From: Prochlorococcus sp. AG-388-D03
Lineage (GTDB): Bacteria; Cyanobacteriota; Cyanobacteriia; PCC-6307; Cyanobiaceae
Assembly: GCA_003279875.1 (NCBI GenBank)
Contig: QCGN01000001.1
Span: 1 to 64,000 of the forward strand
DNA: 64,000 bases
Direction: 5' to 3'
A model generated the notes under the pieces. The model was given only the letters and a program-made list of their open reading frames with translations. It was not told the origin of the DNA and did no database searches. The first letter of the stretch is position 1. Every line of letters begins with the position of its first letter. Of this stretch, positions 1 to 6,562 are shown one piece after another. Made by a program: the position numbers and the translations under genes.

Positions 1-2
1 CA

Positions 3-68
3 TTTCCTGATAAAAAGGTAACCATAACAGATAATAAAGACGGTTCAAAAACAATCCTAATACTCTAA
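3..68 (+). CDS. Possible 3' end of a gene entering from the left edge
   Basis: An open frame runs in from the window edge and stops at a TAA at 66-68. The visible residues (ending GSKTILIL) match nothing I recognise. The stop overlaps an ATG at 68 (TAATG) that opens a 21-codon frame too short to call. Whether this is coding depends on sequence to the left. Confidence 0.25.
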   Translation, partial: FPDKKVTITDNKDGSKTILIL

Positions 69-256
69 TGATTTATGGTTGGCTCCAGTTTTATCAACGT
101 AACCCCCTCATAACAAACATGTTTTACACATAGGACTTTAATTAAATTTACGGGTTCATAATGCATACCTCTTCCCGTACCTTATAGTTCCTCAAACCGC
201 CCTATATATTACGAGGGAATAGTAGGACAATATAGATGTAGATCCAGGAGGTCTAA

Positions 257-403
257 ATGAAACTACAAACACAATTCACAGTTCCAAACAAAGAGTTTAG
301 AGATCTTGATTATGTCAACATAGTGGAAGTTTTTGAAGAAACTTTTAAGAGAGAATATCTAGATTATCCAACTCAAGAAGATTATTTAGTTTGCTGCCAC
401 TGA
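257..403 (+). CDS. CP12-like mini-protein, 48 aa, cysteine pair lost
   Basis: A short acidic protein starting MKLQTQFTVPNKE. A strong AGGAGG at 246-251 fixes the start, and such a strong site is unusual in this window. It is a paralogue of the gene at 8604. That copy ends with a C-x8-C element (C-LDYPTKED-C) resembling the C-terminal motif of CP12, the redox regulator that tethers GAPDH and phosphoribulokinase. In this copy both pair cysteines are tyrosine (Y-LDYPTQED-Y), although a VCC remains at the very end. The CP12 link rests on motif resemblance only. The protein lacks the N-terminal half of a normal CP12 (about 70-80 aa). The cupin-like gene at 477 follows after about 70 bp, and the same pairing is repeated at 8604-8952. 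Confidence 0.65.
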   Translation: MKLQTQFTVPNKEFRDLDYVNIVEVFEETFKREYLDYPTQEDYLVCCH

Positions 404-476
404 ATATTATTATTCATTTTTTCATATCTTATAAATTCTAAAAAATTTTATAAATTAATTAATCAGAGGTTGAACT

Positions 477-995
477 ATGAAATTAAAATTCTTCCCAACA
501 ACTATTTTCAGAAAGACTCCTAAAGTAACATTCTTTGATGCAGGCTTGGAAACATCTAATGGATGCGATGTGGTGATTCACTCTGAAGAGGCTACATCTC
601 CTCCTGATGATTTTAAAGATGAACAATATTATGTTCACAATCATCAAATTGATCACAACTTAGTTATTACTGGGGAAAGAAAATTTGTTTTAATAAATAC
701 TTCATGGGATGAACCCCATCATGTGATTTATCTAAATAGATATATGGGAGCATTAGAAATTCCTATTGGAACTTACCATAGATCAATCTCAGGCAAAGAA
801 GGTAGTATTGTTTTAAATCAACCCAAAAGAGATAAGTTTTTTAATCCCGCTAAGGAATTTACCCCACAAAAATTAGACCAAGTAAGTTTAATTAAGGCAA
901 GAAAAACTCCACCCGTTTATTGGATTTACGAAAATAATCAAATTAAAAGAGTCAATTTTGATCCCTTAGAACGAAAAGTAAAGGCACTAAACTGA
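477..995 (+). CDS. Cupin-like protein of unknown function, 172 aa
   Basis: A soluble protein whose middle (about residues 50-115) reads like one beta-barrel domain of the RmlC/cupin type, with histidines in YYVHNHQIDHN, EPHHVIY and GTYHRSISG that could bind metal. I do not recognise the exact family. No signal peptide or membrane helix is seen. The start is the ATG after GAGGTTGA. A truncated copy of its first 37-38 codons lies at 8824, with the same upstream CP12-like gene, so this is the intact member of a duplicated pair. Substrate and role are unknown. Confidence 0.75.
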   Translation: MKLKFFPTTIFRKTPKVTFFDAGLETSNGCDVVIHSEEATSPPDDFKDEQYYVHNHQIDHNLVITGERKFVLINTSWDEPHHVIYLNRYMGALEIPIGTYHRSISGKEGSIVLNQPKRDKFFNPAKEFTPQKLDQVSLIKARKTPPVYWIYENNQIKRVNFDPLERKVKALN

Positions 996-999
996 TAAA

Positions 1000-1036
1000 A
1001 AAGATCTGTATCCAGCGATCTGTTTCTTTATTTTTT
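1000..1036 (+). terminator. Weak terminator-like hairpin after the cupin-like gene
   Basis: AGATC and GATCT can pair across a 10-base loop just after the stop at 995, and the following sequence is T-rich (GTTTCTTTATTTTTT). The stem is only 5 bp, so the call is weak. A related string (GATCTG, then TCCAGC) occurs near 9553, after another orphan gene. Confidence 0.3.
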
Positions 1037-1111
1037 AATTTATTTTTTATAAGGTAAATTAGATTAGATAAATCTATGATTTGATCCTTTGTAGAGAGGG
1101 TAAAAGGCTTG

Positions 1112-1202
1112 CTCTGTTCACACCCCATTTACACATTACAACTTTCTTAAAAATAACTGCTATGAACGAGATTAATTACTGGCTAATGAAAAGCGATCAG
1201 GT
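1112..1202 (+). repeat. B-repeat copy 1: EVE-gene leader and start remnant
   Basis: This matches the leader and first codons of the intact EVE gene at 19426. A degenerate 11-bp-period pair (GTTCACACCCC at 1116-1126, ATTTACACATT at 1127-1137) lies 24 nt before the ATG at 1162. The following codons give MNEINYWLMKSD, against MTEPNYWLMKSE in the intact gene. A second, perfect pair of 11-mers (TATTCAAACTT, 1240-1261) lies downstream and runs into A-repeat 1. Confidence 0.75.
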
Positions 1203-1272
1203 TTGCTATCAGAAGGTATCTAAATCGTTCTTGATTTCTTATTCAAACTTTATTCAAACTTTTAACGATTGA
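1162..1272 (+). pseudogene. EVE-domain gene 5' remnant fused to unrelated codons
   Basis: The frame starts with about 12 codons homologous to the EVE protein at 19426 (shared NYWLMKS), then continues with unrelated residues to a TGA at 1270-1272. That TGA is part of A-repeat 1 (GATTGACAG). The EVE domain itself is absent, so this is a fragment, though it could in principle still yield a 36 aa peptide. Confidence 0.65.
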
Positions 1273-1312
1273 CAGTAGATATAAAATAAAGGGCTATTAG
1301 CGCCTTTTTAGT
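1267..1312 (+). repeat. A-repeat 1: mobile leader element before the 1313 gene
   Basis: The element opens with GATTGACAG and has a -10-like TATAAAAT. A short hairpin follows (AGGGC, loop TATTA, GCGCCT with one bulged base), then a T-run, and it ends directly at the ATG at 1313. The stop codon of the preceding EVE remnant lies inside its first bases. Confidence 0.75.
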
Positions 1313-1708
1313 ATGAAGTTAAAAAATATTTTAAAAACTACTGGGGGTCTTCATATTCTATTGGGATTATTAATTATTTTCCTACTAATTTTTTCTGTGG
1401 AAACAATTGCAGGCAATGCTTCAAGTGAAACATTGCTTCTTGTCAGAGGGACTGCAGATGTTGTAGCAGCTAGTAATTTAGGGATAGGTTTTTTATTGAT
1501 TATTAGCAGTTCTATCAAAGATAAAAAATCTTTAAAAAAACTTTTATCAGTTGAACTAGCTTTAATGGCTTGTTTGTTAGCAGTAGCTTTATTCAATACT
1601 TTTAATGCTGGAACAATAGTTGATGGAGGTCCTCCAACTCCTTTTTGGGTTGTTTTGATAGTTAACCCTATACTATGTATATATGGATTAGTTAAAAGGA
1701 AAAAATGA
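1313..1708 (+). CDS. Small integral membrane protein, 131 aa
   Basis: An unrecognised protein with about four hydrophobic segments (roughly residues 12-32, 44-66, 78-96, 108-126), ending in a positively charged KRKK tail. The layout suggests a small polytopic inner-membrane or thylakoid protein. The start is the ATG immediately after A-repeat 1. Its stop overlaps the next start (ATGA at 1705), so it is probably co-translated with the lipoprotein at 1705. I see no enzymatic motif. Confidence 0.7.
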   Translation: MKLKNILKTTGGLHILLGLLIIFLLIFSVETIAGNASSETLLLVRGTADVVAASNLGIGFLLIISSSIKDKKSLKKLLSVELALMACLLAVALFNTFNAGTIVDGGPPTPFWVVLIVNPILCIYGLVKRKK

Positions 1709-1947
1709 AACGCTTAATTTTATTTATCCCTTTTATTTTTTTAATGTGGGGTTGTGTCAATACCTCGAATAAATTAGATATTATTGATATTTCCAACACT
1801 CAAAAGCAGAGAGACGTTTGTCTAGATTGGTATGGCTACAGAATTGATACCAAGAAAGCAATTAATGATTTAAATCTTAAAATTGAAACCGAATCAGAAT
1901 TAATGACTTATTGTGATTTCTTCAAGAATGTAGCTGATACAAAATAG
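1705..1947 (+). CDS. Small lipoprotein, 80 aa
   Basis: The N-terminus is MKRLILFIPFIFLMWGC, a signal peptide ending in a lipobox-like LMWGC, so Cys17 should be lipidated. The mature part is about 60 polar residues with two further cysteines that could form a disulfide. It overlaps the upstream membrane-protein gene by 4 nt. The opening 12 bases (ATGAAACGCTTA) recur at 4938 and 6065, where they start frames that stop within about a dozen codons. Function is unknown. Confidence 0.7.
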   Translation: MKRLILFIPFIFLMWGCVNTSNKLDIIDISNTQKQRDVCLDWYGYRIDTKKAINDLNLKIETESELMTYCDFFKNVADTK

Positions 1948-2115
1948 TAAAATTTCATTCTAACTATTACTTGGATATCAAGGAATTGTAACTTTACCCA
2001 AATTTTTATTAGTTGATATTTGATAAATAAAAACTCAAAAAGTTAAATTTAGTACTGACAAATATTTTAAAAATAAATACTATGAGTCTAAATAATTTTC
2101 TAGGAATTCAAATTC

Positions 2116-2544
2116 ATGATTAAGAATTTTTTCATAGCAATAGCCTTTGCTTTGATGCTCATCAACCCAAGCATTTCTATAGCTGCAGAATCTCCTGTAG
2201 ATGTACAAGAAGTATTTGTAGGTTCTGAAACTATGGATGGCGATGCTCTTAAATATCCAAAAGGAAAAGCTGAAATAAGATTACAAAGAGTCGAGTTAGC
2301 TGAAGGAGGGGTAGTACCACTTCACTCTCATCCAATTCCATTATTAGGCAATGTTGAGCAAGGTACGATAGTTGTCAAAAGAGAAGGAATGGGAGATCTT
2401 ACCTATACAGCAGGGGATACTTTTATAGTTGGTCCAAAGACACCAAAACATACAATGGGTAATGCAAAAACTGATAACGCAATAGTTTGGTTCGCAGCAA
2501 TTGGAGCAAAAGATGTTCCAATTTTAATTCCTGCAGAAGGATAA
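2116..2544 (+). CDS. Secreted cupin-domain protein, 142 aa
   Basis: A signal peptide (residues about 1-24, hydrophobic core then SIAA-ES) precedes a single cupin domain. Cupin motif 1 is seen in VPLHSHPIPLLGNVEQG, with metal-binding His residues and a Glu, and motif 2 is near GPKTPKHTMGN. The product is therefore probably a small metal-binding beta barrel outside the cytoplasm. The substrate cannot be told from sequence. It stands alone, and A-repeat 2 and the ABM-like gene follow 26 nt after its stop. Confidence 0.75.
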   Translation: MIKNFFIAIAFALMLINPSISIAAESPVDVQEVFVGSETMDGDALKYPKGKAEIRLQRVELAEGGVVPLHSHPIPLLGNVEQGTIVVKREGMGDLTYTAGDTFIVGPKTPKHTMGNAKTDNAIVWFAAIGAKDVPILIPAEG

Positions 2545-2570
2545 TTTTTAACTTTAAATCAATTATTTTT

Positions 2571-2614
2571 GATTGACACTCAAACTACAATCAGGAGAAA
2601 TTAGATCCTTTTTT
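2571..2614 (+). repeat. A-repeat 2 (divergent)
   Basis: The GATTGACA start and the ATTAGATCC plus T-run end are kept, directly before the ATG at 2615. The middle has diverged and the stem is mostly lost. An AGGAGA lies inside, about 17 nt before the ATG. Confidence 0.6.
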
Positions 2615-2923
2615 ATGACTGCTCAAAATTTTATGCATGTTGTTCGATTTAAATTAAAGTCAAATTGTGTAGATAAGTATTTTGAAGTAATAGATAAAAC
2701 AAGTTTTGAGGGGATGACTCAAAGATATATAGCTAAAACTGGAAATTATAATTACTGTTTTGTTGGGATCTGGAACAGTGCCGAAGCTATTGCAGCTCAG
2801 AGACCCGCTATGATTGCTCACCTTGATGAGGTTAGAGGATTTATGGAAGAGTTGTCTCCTGAACTTGGAGTTACTGATCCTGTTTCAGGAAAAATTGTTT
2901 CTAAAGTTGGTTATCATGATTGA
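2615..2923 (+). CDS. ABM-like (dimeric alpha/beta barrel) protein, 102 aa
   Basis: I chose the ATG at 2615 because it sits right after A-repeat 2. The in-frame extension upstream to 2573 only translates the repeat. The protein (MHVVRFKLKSN..., VGIWNSAEAIAAQRPAM...) has the size and pattern of antibiotic-biosynthesis-monooxygenase-type ferredoxin-like domains, which are found in monooxygenases and stress proteins. No catalytic assignment is possible. The TGA stop at 2921-2923 is embedded in A-repeat 3, so this gene and the next abut through the repeat. Confidence 0.7.
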   Translation: MTAQNFMHVVRFKLKSNCVDKYFEVIDKTSFEGMTQRYIAKTGNYNYCFVGIWNSAEAIAAQRPAMIAHLDEVRGFMEELSPELGVTDPVSGKIVSKVGYHD

Positions 2924-2961
2924 CAGTCGATCTAAAATAAATAGTAATTAGTTCCTTTTTT
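2918..2961 (+). repeat. A-repeat 3
   Basis: GATTGACAGTCGATC, then TAAAAT, a degraded hairpin region (TAGTAATTAGTTCC) and a T-run, ending at the ATG at 2962. It contains the stop codon of the upstream gene. Confidence 0.75.
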
Positions 2962-3141
2962 ATGGCTAAATTTTCTTCTCAAGAAATAGAAAGTCAATAC
3001 AATTTAATCAAAACGCTTTTATCTGATCCTGAAAAGTATAAGGATGCTATAGATGCAATTAAAAAAGATATTTCTTATATGCCACAGGAACTAAAGAAAA
3101 AACTTGAAGAGGAAAATATTACTTTTCTTGCTGATGATTAA
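2962..3141 (+). CDS. Small hypothetical protein, 59 aa
   Basis: A charged, probably helical protein (MAKFSSQEIES..., ending ITFLADD). The ATG lies directly after A-repeat 3, and the TAA at 3139-3141 touches the convergent gene that ends at 3142. I see no domain I recognise. The helical, Lys/Glu-rich pattern (IDAIKKDISYMPQELKKKL) suggests a small cytoplasmic helical-bundle protein. Confidence 0.65.
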   Translation: MAKFSSQEIESQYNLIKTLLSDPEKYKDAIDAIKKDISYMPQELKKKLEEENITFLADD

Positions 3142-3324
3142 TTAACCACCAGTACAGAAACGAACAGAATCAGCTGTTGAGGAGACAGTAGCTTTCATTT
3201 CTTCAACACATTCATTAAAGAAATTTGATTCTTTTTTTAAGGCACAAAAGCTTAGAGCTATAGCTACTAATGCAACAGCAGAAACAACTGTTGAACCTAG
3301 TTGAATAACTCCATAAACAAGCAT
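3142..3324 (-). CDS. Small single-helix membrane protein, 60 aa
   Basis: A hydrophobic helix (about residues 4-27, GVIQLGSTVVSAVALVAIAL) is followed by a polar tail with three cysteines near CALKKE, NECVEE and RFCTGG. The gene is convergent with 2962 and the two stop codons abut. The length and coding pattern look real rather than a shadow, because no gene overlaps it on the other strand. Function is unknown. Confidence 0.6.
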   Translation of the reverse strand: MLVYGVIQLGSTVVSAVALVAIALSFCALKKESNFFNECVEEMKATVSSTADSVRFCTGG

Positions 3325-3386
3325 TGCTTTATTCCTTCTAAAATCATTTTTTATACCTCTTTTTTTATCAGCTATTTTTTAATCCA

Positions 3387-3476
3387 ATGAAAATCTTTCT
3401 GCTCCCGGCAATTATTTTTATAGGTGTTCTTTATGGTTGTGGGTTGTTCTGGCTACTATGGCATAAAATAATTTAA
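3387..3476 (+). CDS. 29-residue membrane peptide
   Basis: The frame encodes MKIFLLPAIIFIGVLYGCG and then LFWLLWHKII, almost entirely one transmembrane helix. It resembles the many one-helix thylakoid or membrane peptides of picocyanobacteria. No ribosome-binding site is obvious. A-repeat 4 begins 15 nt after its stop. It could be spurious. Confidence 0.4.
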   Translation: MKIFLLPAIIFIGVLYGCGLFWLLWHKII

Positions 3477-3491
3477 TACTGCGGTTAATTA

Positions 3492-3537
3492 TTATTGACA
3501 GTCGATCTAGAATAATGGGCAATTAGCTCCTTTTTCT
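3492..3537 (+). repeat. A-repeat 4
   Basis: TATTGACAGTCGATC, -10-like TAGAAT, hairpin GGGC-AATTA-GCTC and a T-run, ending just before the ATG at 3538. Confidence 0.75.
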
Positions 3538-3843
3538 ATGTCTTGTTCAGTCACCTCCGTGTTTACTTTTAAAATTGAAAGTACTTTCGATGAATGGGCT
3601 GCAATATTTGATAGTGCGGAAGCAGATAAAAGACATTCAGAATTTGATATTAAACCGCTTTTTAGAGGAGTAAGCAAGGAAGATCCTCAAAAAATAATTG
3701 TTATTCATCAAGCTCCAGAAGGTAATGTTCAAAAGTTTGTGGAAGCGAATGGTGACTGGATGGCAACTCATAGAGTTGACTTATCAACAATGGAGGAATC
3801 TTCTTGGACTCCTTCATTAACAATGGGCGATTGCTGTGATTAA
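3538..3843 (+). CDS. Small conserved-looking protein, 101 aa (DUF3764-like?)
   Basis: A soluble protein with an alternating beta/alpha pattern (TSVFTFKIESTFDEWAAIFD..., FRGVSKEDPQKIIVIHQA...), ending GDCCD. The layout is of an ABM-like or DUF3764-type small alpha/beta domain known from marine picocyanobacteria. I base that on pattern memory only. The start directly follows A-repeat 4. The C-terminal Cys-Cys pair could be redox-active. The substrate is unknown. Confidence 0.65.
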   Translation: MSCSVTSVFTFKIESTFDEWAAIFDSAEADKRHSEFDIKPLFRGVSKEDPQKIIVIHQAPEGNVQKFVEANGDWMATHRVDLSTMEESSWTPSLTMGDCCD

Positions 3844-3846
3844 CAA

Positions 3847-3996
3847 ATGAAACTAAAACTACTCCCACCACTATTCAAACTATTCAACAAACGTACTTTC
3901 CTCTCATCACTAAATCAAAACTCGTGCCCTGTTTTAGATGCTAAAGAGATAAAAAAGCAAGAACAAAATGAAGCTATTAAAAAGTTATATCCATAA
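3847..3996 (+). CDS. Small hypothetical protein, 49 aa
   Basis: It begins MKLKLLPPLFKLFNKR, echoing the MKLKFFPTTIF start of the 477 gene, then continues with a charged tail ending KKLYP. It lies 3 nt after the upstream stop, so it is likely co-transcribed with 3538. B-repeat 2 begins about 55 nt downstream. Function is unknown, and it may be the truncated front of a longer gene. Confidence 0.5.
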   Translation: MKLKLLPPLFKLFNKRTFLSSLNQNSCPVLDAKEIKKQEQNEAIKKLYP

Positions 3997-4050
3997 AATT
4001 TAAACAGAAATATCTTAGGTCATATTAAAAGCTGTAGAACGATCGTATGT

Positions 4051-4141
4051 CCCCAATACCACCAATCACTTTCCTAAATAAGAACTTTGATGGATAATAA
4101 ACATATAAATCAGATTCTGATTCTAGCAAAATTCTAGCAAA
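4051..4141 (+). repeat. B-repeat copy 2: EVE-gene leader only
   Basis: The leader block ATCACTTTCCTAAATAAG plus GATGGATAATAAACATATAAAT is followed by a perfect tandem of ATTCTAGCAAA (4120-4130 and 4131-4141). The ATGACTGAA start region is missing. The copy breaks right after the tandem and A-repeat 5 follows within 50 nt. Confidence 0.75.
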
Positions 4142-4191
4142 GCTAATAAATATAAAGACATTTATTGAGGTAAAGATTTAGGATAATTTGT

Positions 4192-4234
4192 GATTGACAC
4201 TCGATTTAAAATAGGTGTAATTATTAATAGAGAT
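4192..4234 (+). repeat. A-repeat 5 (degenerate)
   Basis: GATTGACACTCGATT and TAAAAT are kept, but the hairpin and T-run have decayed (GTGTAATTATTAATAG). It still ends exactly at an ATG (4235). Confidence 0.6.
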
Positions 4235-4444
4235 ATGAAATTTTTAGTTTTACTTACTTTAATTTTTAGTACTTTTTCCACTGTATTTGCGGAAGGTCAT
4301 AAGAAGTATAAAGAAGAAGAGTTTGATAAAATTAAACTTATGAAAATTGAATATTTAAATAAAAAAATTAATTGCGTAAAAGCCTCTAATAATTTTAAGG
4401 AAATGAAAAAATGCTGGAAAAAAAGAAAAAAGAAGATGATGTAA
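4235..4444 (+). CDS. Small secreted basic protein, 69 aa
   Basis: The signal peptide MKFLVLLTLIFSTFSTVFA is followed by an Ala-Glu junction and a highly charged mature part with two cysteines (NCVKAS, KKCWKK) and a poly-Lys tail. The ATG at 4235 follows A-repeat 5. An upstream in-frame extension to 4190 would translate the repeat and bury the signal peptide, so I reject it. It probably acts in the periplasm or outside the cell. The role is unknown. Confidence 0.65.
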   Translation: MKFLVLLTLIFSTFSTVFAEGHKKYKEEEFDKIKLMKIEYLNKKINCVKASNNFKEMKKCWKKRKKKMM

Positions 4445-4453
4445 TCTATTGAA

Positions 4454-4499
4454 GATTGACAATCGATCATCAAAAAGGGGTAATTAGCTCCTTTTTTAA
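4454..4499 (+). repeat. A-repeat 6, here between convergent genes
   Basis: GATTGACAATCGATC, then GGGG-TAATTA-GCTCC and T6. No ATG follows. Instead the minus-strand DsrE-like gene ends inside its T-run (TAA at 4496-4498). The complement strand also has a T-run after the stem, so this copy could be a two-way terminator. Confidence 0.7.
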
Positions 4500-4873
4500 T
4501 AGCAAAGTACGCTATCCGCTTTAATTGATTCTTCAACTAGAACATCTGGCATAACAAACTCTGCAGTGTATCCATCTAGAAGCTTCTCATCGTAACCCCT
4601 AGTTTTAGCAGACATTCCTGAGACATATATGGTAATTTTTGAATTCTTTAAATTTTGAAGATGTTCGTATAAATCTCCAGTCCCTTGACCAACTATTTCA
4701 CCAGCTTTTTTGCAATTTAATATTTGTACTCCGTCTCCTGCTAGAAAAAGTGTTACTTTATGATCGTTTTTTTCTGCAGTAAGGGCAGCCAATAAACCTA
4801 AAGTTATTTTATTTTTGGATTCTAAACCGCTGTAAATATGTACTAACACTGCATTGTCGGTAATGATAGACAT
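4496..4873 (-). CDS. DsrE/DsrF-like family protein, 125 aa
   Basis: The alpha/beta pattern (AVLVHIYSGLESKNKITLGLLAALTAEKN..., VTLFLAGDGVQIL...) and length fit the DsrE/YchN-like family, whose members act in sulfur relay or as small ligand-binding proteins. Cysteine 54, in ILNCKKAGEI, is near where some family members carry the active Cys, but this is not diagnostic. The gene stands alone on the minus strand and ends within A-repeat 6. Confidence 0.7.
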   Translation of the reverse strand: MSIITDNAVLVHIYSGLESKNKITLGLLAALTAEKNDHKVTLFLAGDGVQILNCKKAGEIVGQGTGDLYEHLQNLKNSKITIYVSGMSAKTRGYDEKLLDGYTAEFVMPDVLVEESIKADSVLCY

Positions 4874-4937
4874 TTAATCCTCCCTAAATTTTGTTTTTAT
4901 ATCCTAAATAAAATCTATTTTCATTAGCTGTTTTTTT

Positions 4938-4973
4938 ATGAAACGCTTACTACTTGCACCTCTTTCTTATTAG
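4938..4973 (+). pseudogene. Decayed MKRL-type gene start (11 codons)
   Basis: ATGAAACGCTTA gives MKRLLLAPLSY then stop. The same 12 bases open the lipoprotein gene at 1705 and another broken frame at 6065. The bases before it (ATTAGCTG plus a T-run, then ATG) resemble the 3' end of an A-repeat. It is probably a remnant and not a functional gene. Confidence 0.35.
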
Positions 4974-5171
4974 CAGATGGCTATTAAGTATTAAAAATAG
5001 CTCCAAAATATAGAAGTCTTCTTCCAACCTTTTTCCATAAATGATTGCGAATACTAGATTTATACACCTCGATTTTTTGCCAATTTTCTTGCTTTTTCCT
5101 TTTTTTTTCGTAAGTATGAGTATATAGGCTCTAATTTGCTCTAAAAAACTATCACATAGGGGTTGACGATT

Positions 5172-5438
5172 ATGGAAATTCCAGAAGAAATGTTGAAAGA
5201 AATCAGAGAGAGTGGATACGATCAAGAGCTTGTATATAACTACATAAGAGAACTATTAAACAGCGATAAACAAATTAAAGAAAATAACAATCTAGAACTT
5301 ATAGACAATTACTTATTAGACAAAGATCTACAAGAACCTGCTGCTGAGATACTGATTGCAGCAGAGCTTTTAGACAACTACTTATTAGATAAAAGATTTA
5401 TGAGAGAACTTGAAAATGAAGAATATGATGCTGCTTAA
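5172..5438 (+). CDS. Small acidic helical protein with an internal repeat, 88 aa
   Basis: The ATG at 5172 is preferred over a TTG 9 nt upstream. The protein MEIPEEMLKEIRESG... contains two copies of a DNYLLDK unit (in LELIDNYLLDKDL and AELLDNYLLDKRF), a short internal duplication also visible in the DNA. No known domain is seen. It is soluble and acidic, and all-helical by pattern. It is followed by a 40 aa membrane protein gene. Confidence 0.55.
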   Translation: MEIPEEMLKEIRESGYDQELVYNYIRELLNSDKQIKENNNLELIDNYLLDKDLQEPAAEILIAAELLDNYLLDKRFMRELENEEYDAA

Positions 5439-5509
5439 TTAGATAAAGTACCTATTTTTTCCTATTTATTTAAAGGTTATTCTTTTGAGCAAATAACAGG
5501 ATTAAAACA

Positions 5510-5632
5510 ATGATGAAACTTGCAATCATTTTTTTACCAATTTTATTTGCAGTTATTTGGGCTGCTTTTATAGGTTTAAGAATTAATAAAGTAGAAACTA
5601 GAGATGGAAAAAGAAAATTAATTAATTACTAA
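5510..5632 (+). CDS. Single-helix membrane protein, 40 aa
   Basis: One N-terminal helix (MMKLAIIFLPILFAVIWAAF) and a polar tail ending KRKLINY. The layout resembles one-helix photosystem subunits such as PsbY, but I cannot assign it. The TAA stop at 5630-5632 is 2 nt before A-repeat 7, so gene and repeat are tightly packed. An alternative start lies at the next codon (5513). Confidence 0.5.
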   Translation: MMKLAIIFLPILFAVIWAAFIGLRINKVETRDGKRKLINY

Positions 5633-5634
5633 TT

Positions 5635-5680
5635 GATTGACAGTCGATCTAACATAAGGGGCATTAGCTCCTTTTTTTTA
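5635..5680 (+). repeat. A-repeat 7
   Basis: GATTGACAGTCGATC, -10-like TAACAT, perfect 5-bp hairpin GGGGC-ATTA-GCTCC (one G-T pair), a T8 run, then the ATG at 5681. Confidence 0.8.
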
Positions 5681-6061
5681 ATGTCAAATACTAAAGCCAT
5701 AGAAGATTTAATTAATGGTTATGCAACCAGTGAAGATTCTTCTTTTCTAATACCAAACGTAACTGAGGATTTTTTAGCTGTAAGACCAAGTGGGAATCCA
5801 ATATCTGCTAAGGGATTAGTGGGAATGTTTGATAGTAAAGACTTAGTTGCAGAATCATCAGAACTAATCAAAACCCACAAAATTGAAATTTACGGTGAGA
5901 TAGCTTACGCAGTTTTTACTTTAAATGAAATCTTCAGTTATAAAGGAAATCAAAATAAAGATCTTTCAACTTATACTTGCATTTTTAAAAATGTAAATGG
6001 TACTTGGAAGTATTCTTGGATGCAAAGATCTCAAGGCACTACTGATATGACCACATGGTAA
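5681..6061 (+). CDS. SnoaL/NTF2-like protein, 126 aa
   Basis: The start follows A-repeat 7. The upstream in-frame stretch from 5633 only translates the repeat. The protein has the NTF2-like cone-fold pattern: an N-terminal helix (AIEDLINGYATSED), AVRPSGNPISAKGLVGMF, then strands IEIYGEIAYAVFTLNEIFSYKG and STYTCIFKNVNGTWKYSWMQRS. Such domains act as small-molecule isomerases, hydrolases or binding proteins. No catalytic residues can be assigned. Confidence 0.7.
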   Translation: MSNTKAIEDLINGYATSEDSSFLIPNVTEDFLAVRPSGNPISAKGLVGMFDSKDLVAESSELIKTHKIEIYGEIAYAVFTLNEIFSYKGNQNKDLSTYTCIFKNVNGTWKYSWMQRSQGTTDMTTW

Positions 6062-6064
6062 TAA

Positions 6065-6091
6065 ATGAAACGCTTAATATTTTCTCTTTCC
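6065..6091 (+). pseudogene. MKRL-type gene start truncated by B-repeat 3
   Basis: ATGAAACGCTTA opens a frame (MKRLIFSL...) that runs into the B-repeat block beginning near 6084 and stops at the TAA in TTTCCTAAATAG. It looks like a lipoprotein gene cut by the repeat, keeping only about 6 native codons. Confidence 0.35.
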
Positions 6092-6253
6092 TAAATAGGT
6101 ACTTTGATGGATAATAAACATATAAATAGAATTCTGATTCTAGCAAAATTCTAGCAGATAAATTCCTCCAAATCCCTTGATATGACTGAAGAAAAGTTTT
6201 GGCTAATGAACCATGTACCAGTAGTCATAGCAATGGATTTCAAAAACCGTTAA
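6084..6253 (+). repeat. B-repeat copy 3: EVE-gene leader plus start remnant
   Basis: The full leader block (CTTTCCTAAATAGGTAC, GATGGATAATAAACAT) is followed by an ATTCTAGCAAA/ATTCTAGCAGA pair (6137-6158), a 23-nt gap and ATGACTGAA at 6182. The remnant frame MTEEKFWLMNHVP runs to a TAA at 6251. A second 11-bp-period pair, TGTTCACGATA/TGTTCACGATT, lies near 6259-6280 just before the next ATG. Confidence 0.8.
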
Positions 6254-6282
6254 AAAAATGTTCACGATATGTTCACGATTTA

Positions 6283-6486
6283 ATGGCTTCACCTTCGAGT
6301 TGGGAATTCTATAAAGAAGAACAAACTAAGATTTTATGGGTCCATATTTGTACCCAAGATTTAACGGGCGTAGCTATTTCAATAAATAAATGGCGGAAGA
6401 CAAGGTATCCAGAGTTCAAAATGAGAATAGTTTCTAAAAAAGAATTCGAACATATAAAAATACAAGAGCAGCAACAGCAGCAATAA
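6283..6486 (+). CDS. Small hypothetical protein, 67 aa, poly-Gln tail
   Basis: I prefer the ATG at 6283, just after the downstream 11-bp direct repeat. An in-frame ATG at 6199 would translate B-repeat sequence. The protein (MASPSSWEFYKEEQTKILWVHICTQD...) is soluble and ends in five glutamines encoded by CAG/CAA codons, a slippage-prone tract. No family is recognised. Confidence 0.5.
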   Translation: MASPSSWEFYKEEQTKILWVHICTQDLTGVAISINKWRKTRYPEFKMRIVSKKEFEHIKIQEQQQQQ

Positions 6487-6562
6487 AATTAATCTTTGGT
6501 AAATTTTGATGCTGAATATTTTGTTTATGCAGCTAATATAATTTCAGTATATTAATGAATAA

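Noticed and set aside
1081-1161. Upstream extension of the EVE remnant frame from 1081
   Set aside because: It starts at TTG and translates the non-coding leader and direct repeats of B-repeat 1.
1267-1312. TTGACA in the A-repeat as a sigma-70 -35 box paired with TAAAAT
   Set aside because: The spacing is only about 7 bp and no good -10 lies 16-18 bp downstream. If a promoter exists, it relies on the -10-like string alone.
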